Shown one piece after another: positions 63,825-64,000 of a DNA stretch of 64,000 nucleotides. Position numbers and translations under genes: made by a program. The stretch lies in the NCBI RefSeq assembly GCF_000350225.1, contig NW_005179373.1, positions 62,001 to 126,000 on the forward strand. Reading direction: 5' to 3'. Source of the stretch: Chondrus crispus (taxonomy: Eukaryota; Rhodophyta; Florideophyceae; Gigartinales; Gigartinaceae). The notes under the pieces are model-generated. The model was not told the origin of the DNA. It saw only the letters and a program-made list of their open reading frames with translations, and ran no database searches. Position 1 is the first letter of the stretch. Each line of letters begins with the position of its first letter.

Positions 63825-64000
63825 TGTAGCATAATCGCGAGGACGTTATTTGAACGCGCGGGGCGACTACTGTACTCCCGCAAAAATGCATTACAGCGCG
63901 CACACCCGCGCCTGTAAGTACGCGCTTGCTGCTCGCTGTGCACGTGTACAGCGTGACGATCCGGAGTAAGGCGCGCGAGCTTACCGTGTAAGGCGCTACC
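63825..64000 (+). repeat. Family B2 3' LTR, cut by window end
   Basis: TGTAGCATAATCGC onward; all 176 visible bases equal 50822-50997. Confidence 0.95.

Larger units (their letters stand above)
50822..64000 (+). mobile_element. Family B2 retrotransposon, extends past window end
   Basis: 5' LTR, PBS, gag, pol, two hairpin-PPT cassettes, antisense ORF remnant and the start of the 3' LTR. The 176 bp of 3' LTR visible (63825-64000) are the same as the start of the 5' LTR at every position, yet gag, pol and the antisense ORF are broken and a solo LTR sits in pol. It has inserted into the family A2 LTR. Confidence 0.92.

Noticed and set aside
1..64000. Host protein genes, tRNA or rRNA genes
   Set aside because: Every long ORF is explained by retrotransposon proteins or their antisense ORFs; no cloverleaf or rRNA motif was noticed. 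A tRNA scan was not possible here.

Overview
This window is a stretch of eukaryotic nuclear DNA made almost entirely of nested, rearranged LTR retrotransposons of the Ty3/Gypsy type. I recognise no host protein gene, rRNA or tRNA. Evidence for a eukaryotic retroelement block: gag proteins with CCHC zinc knuckles; pol polyproteins ordered protease, reverse transcriptase, RNase H, integrase; C-terminal chromodomains; LTRs ending TGTA...TACA with a tRNA primer-binding site (PBS) and a polypurine tract (PPT); and 5-bp target duplications. The sequence is GC-rich and keeps abundant CpG. The host cannot be named from sequence alone; an alga, oomycete, fungus or other protist all remain possible.

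Four families are present (names are mine). Family A: LTR about 1.02 kb with an 11-bp terminal inverted repeat TGTAGTGCAAT. Family B: LTR 0.6-0.7 kb, TGTAGCAT...ATGCTACA. Family C: LTR 670 bp, TGTAATAT...TCCCACA. Family D: internal fragment only. Layout: 345-781 family A fragment (+); 782-1086 partial family C LTR (-); 1087-1756 family A pol fragment (-); 1757-5843 family C element (+), truncated; 5844-19856 family A1 (-), complete with both LTRs and intact gag and pol; 19857-21665 family B3 (-), 5' end only; 21666-25766 family D (+), degenerate; 26490-27544 family A gag fragment (-); 27545-29757 family A3 (+), 5' end only; 29758-42692 family B1 (+), nearly complete, 5' LTR truncated; 42693-50821 family A2 (-), degenerate; 50822-64000 family B2 (+), both LTRs (the 3' one runs off the window), with a family A solo LTR inside pol.

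Within an element, gag makes the particle and binds RNA, protease cuts the polyproteins, RT/RNase H copies the RNA from the tRNA-primed PBS and the PPT, and integrase with its chromodomain inserts the copy, possibly guided by histone marks.

Three features go beyond the standard plan. (1) Families A and B each carry a long antisense ORF (577 and 836 aa) that starts next to the 3' LTR and reads back into the element; a remnant of it sits in the same place in B2. (2) Family B carries a hairpin-plus-polypurine cassette twice per element, at the end of pol and again just before the 3' LTR, and its stem bases covary among the four copies. (3) Family B gag coding sequence is dense in hairpins that are kept by paired base changes between divergent copies. 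Junctions also record an inversion, a recombination and several nestings.
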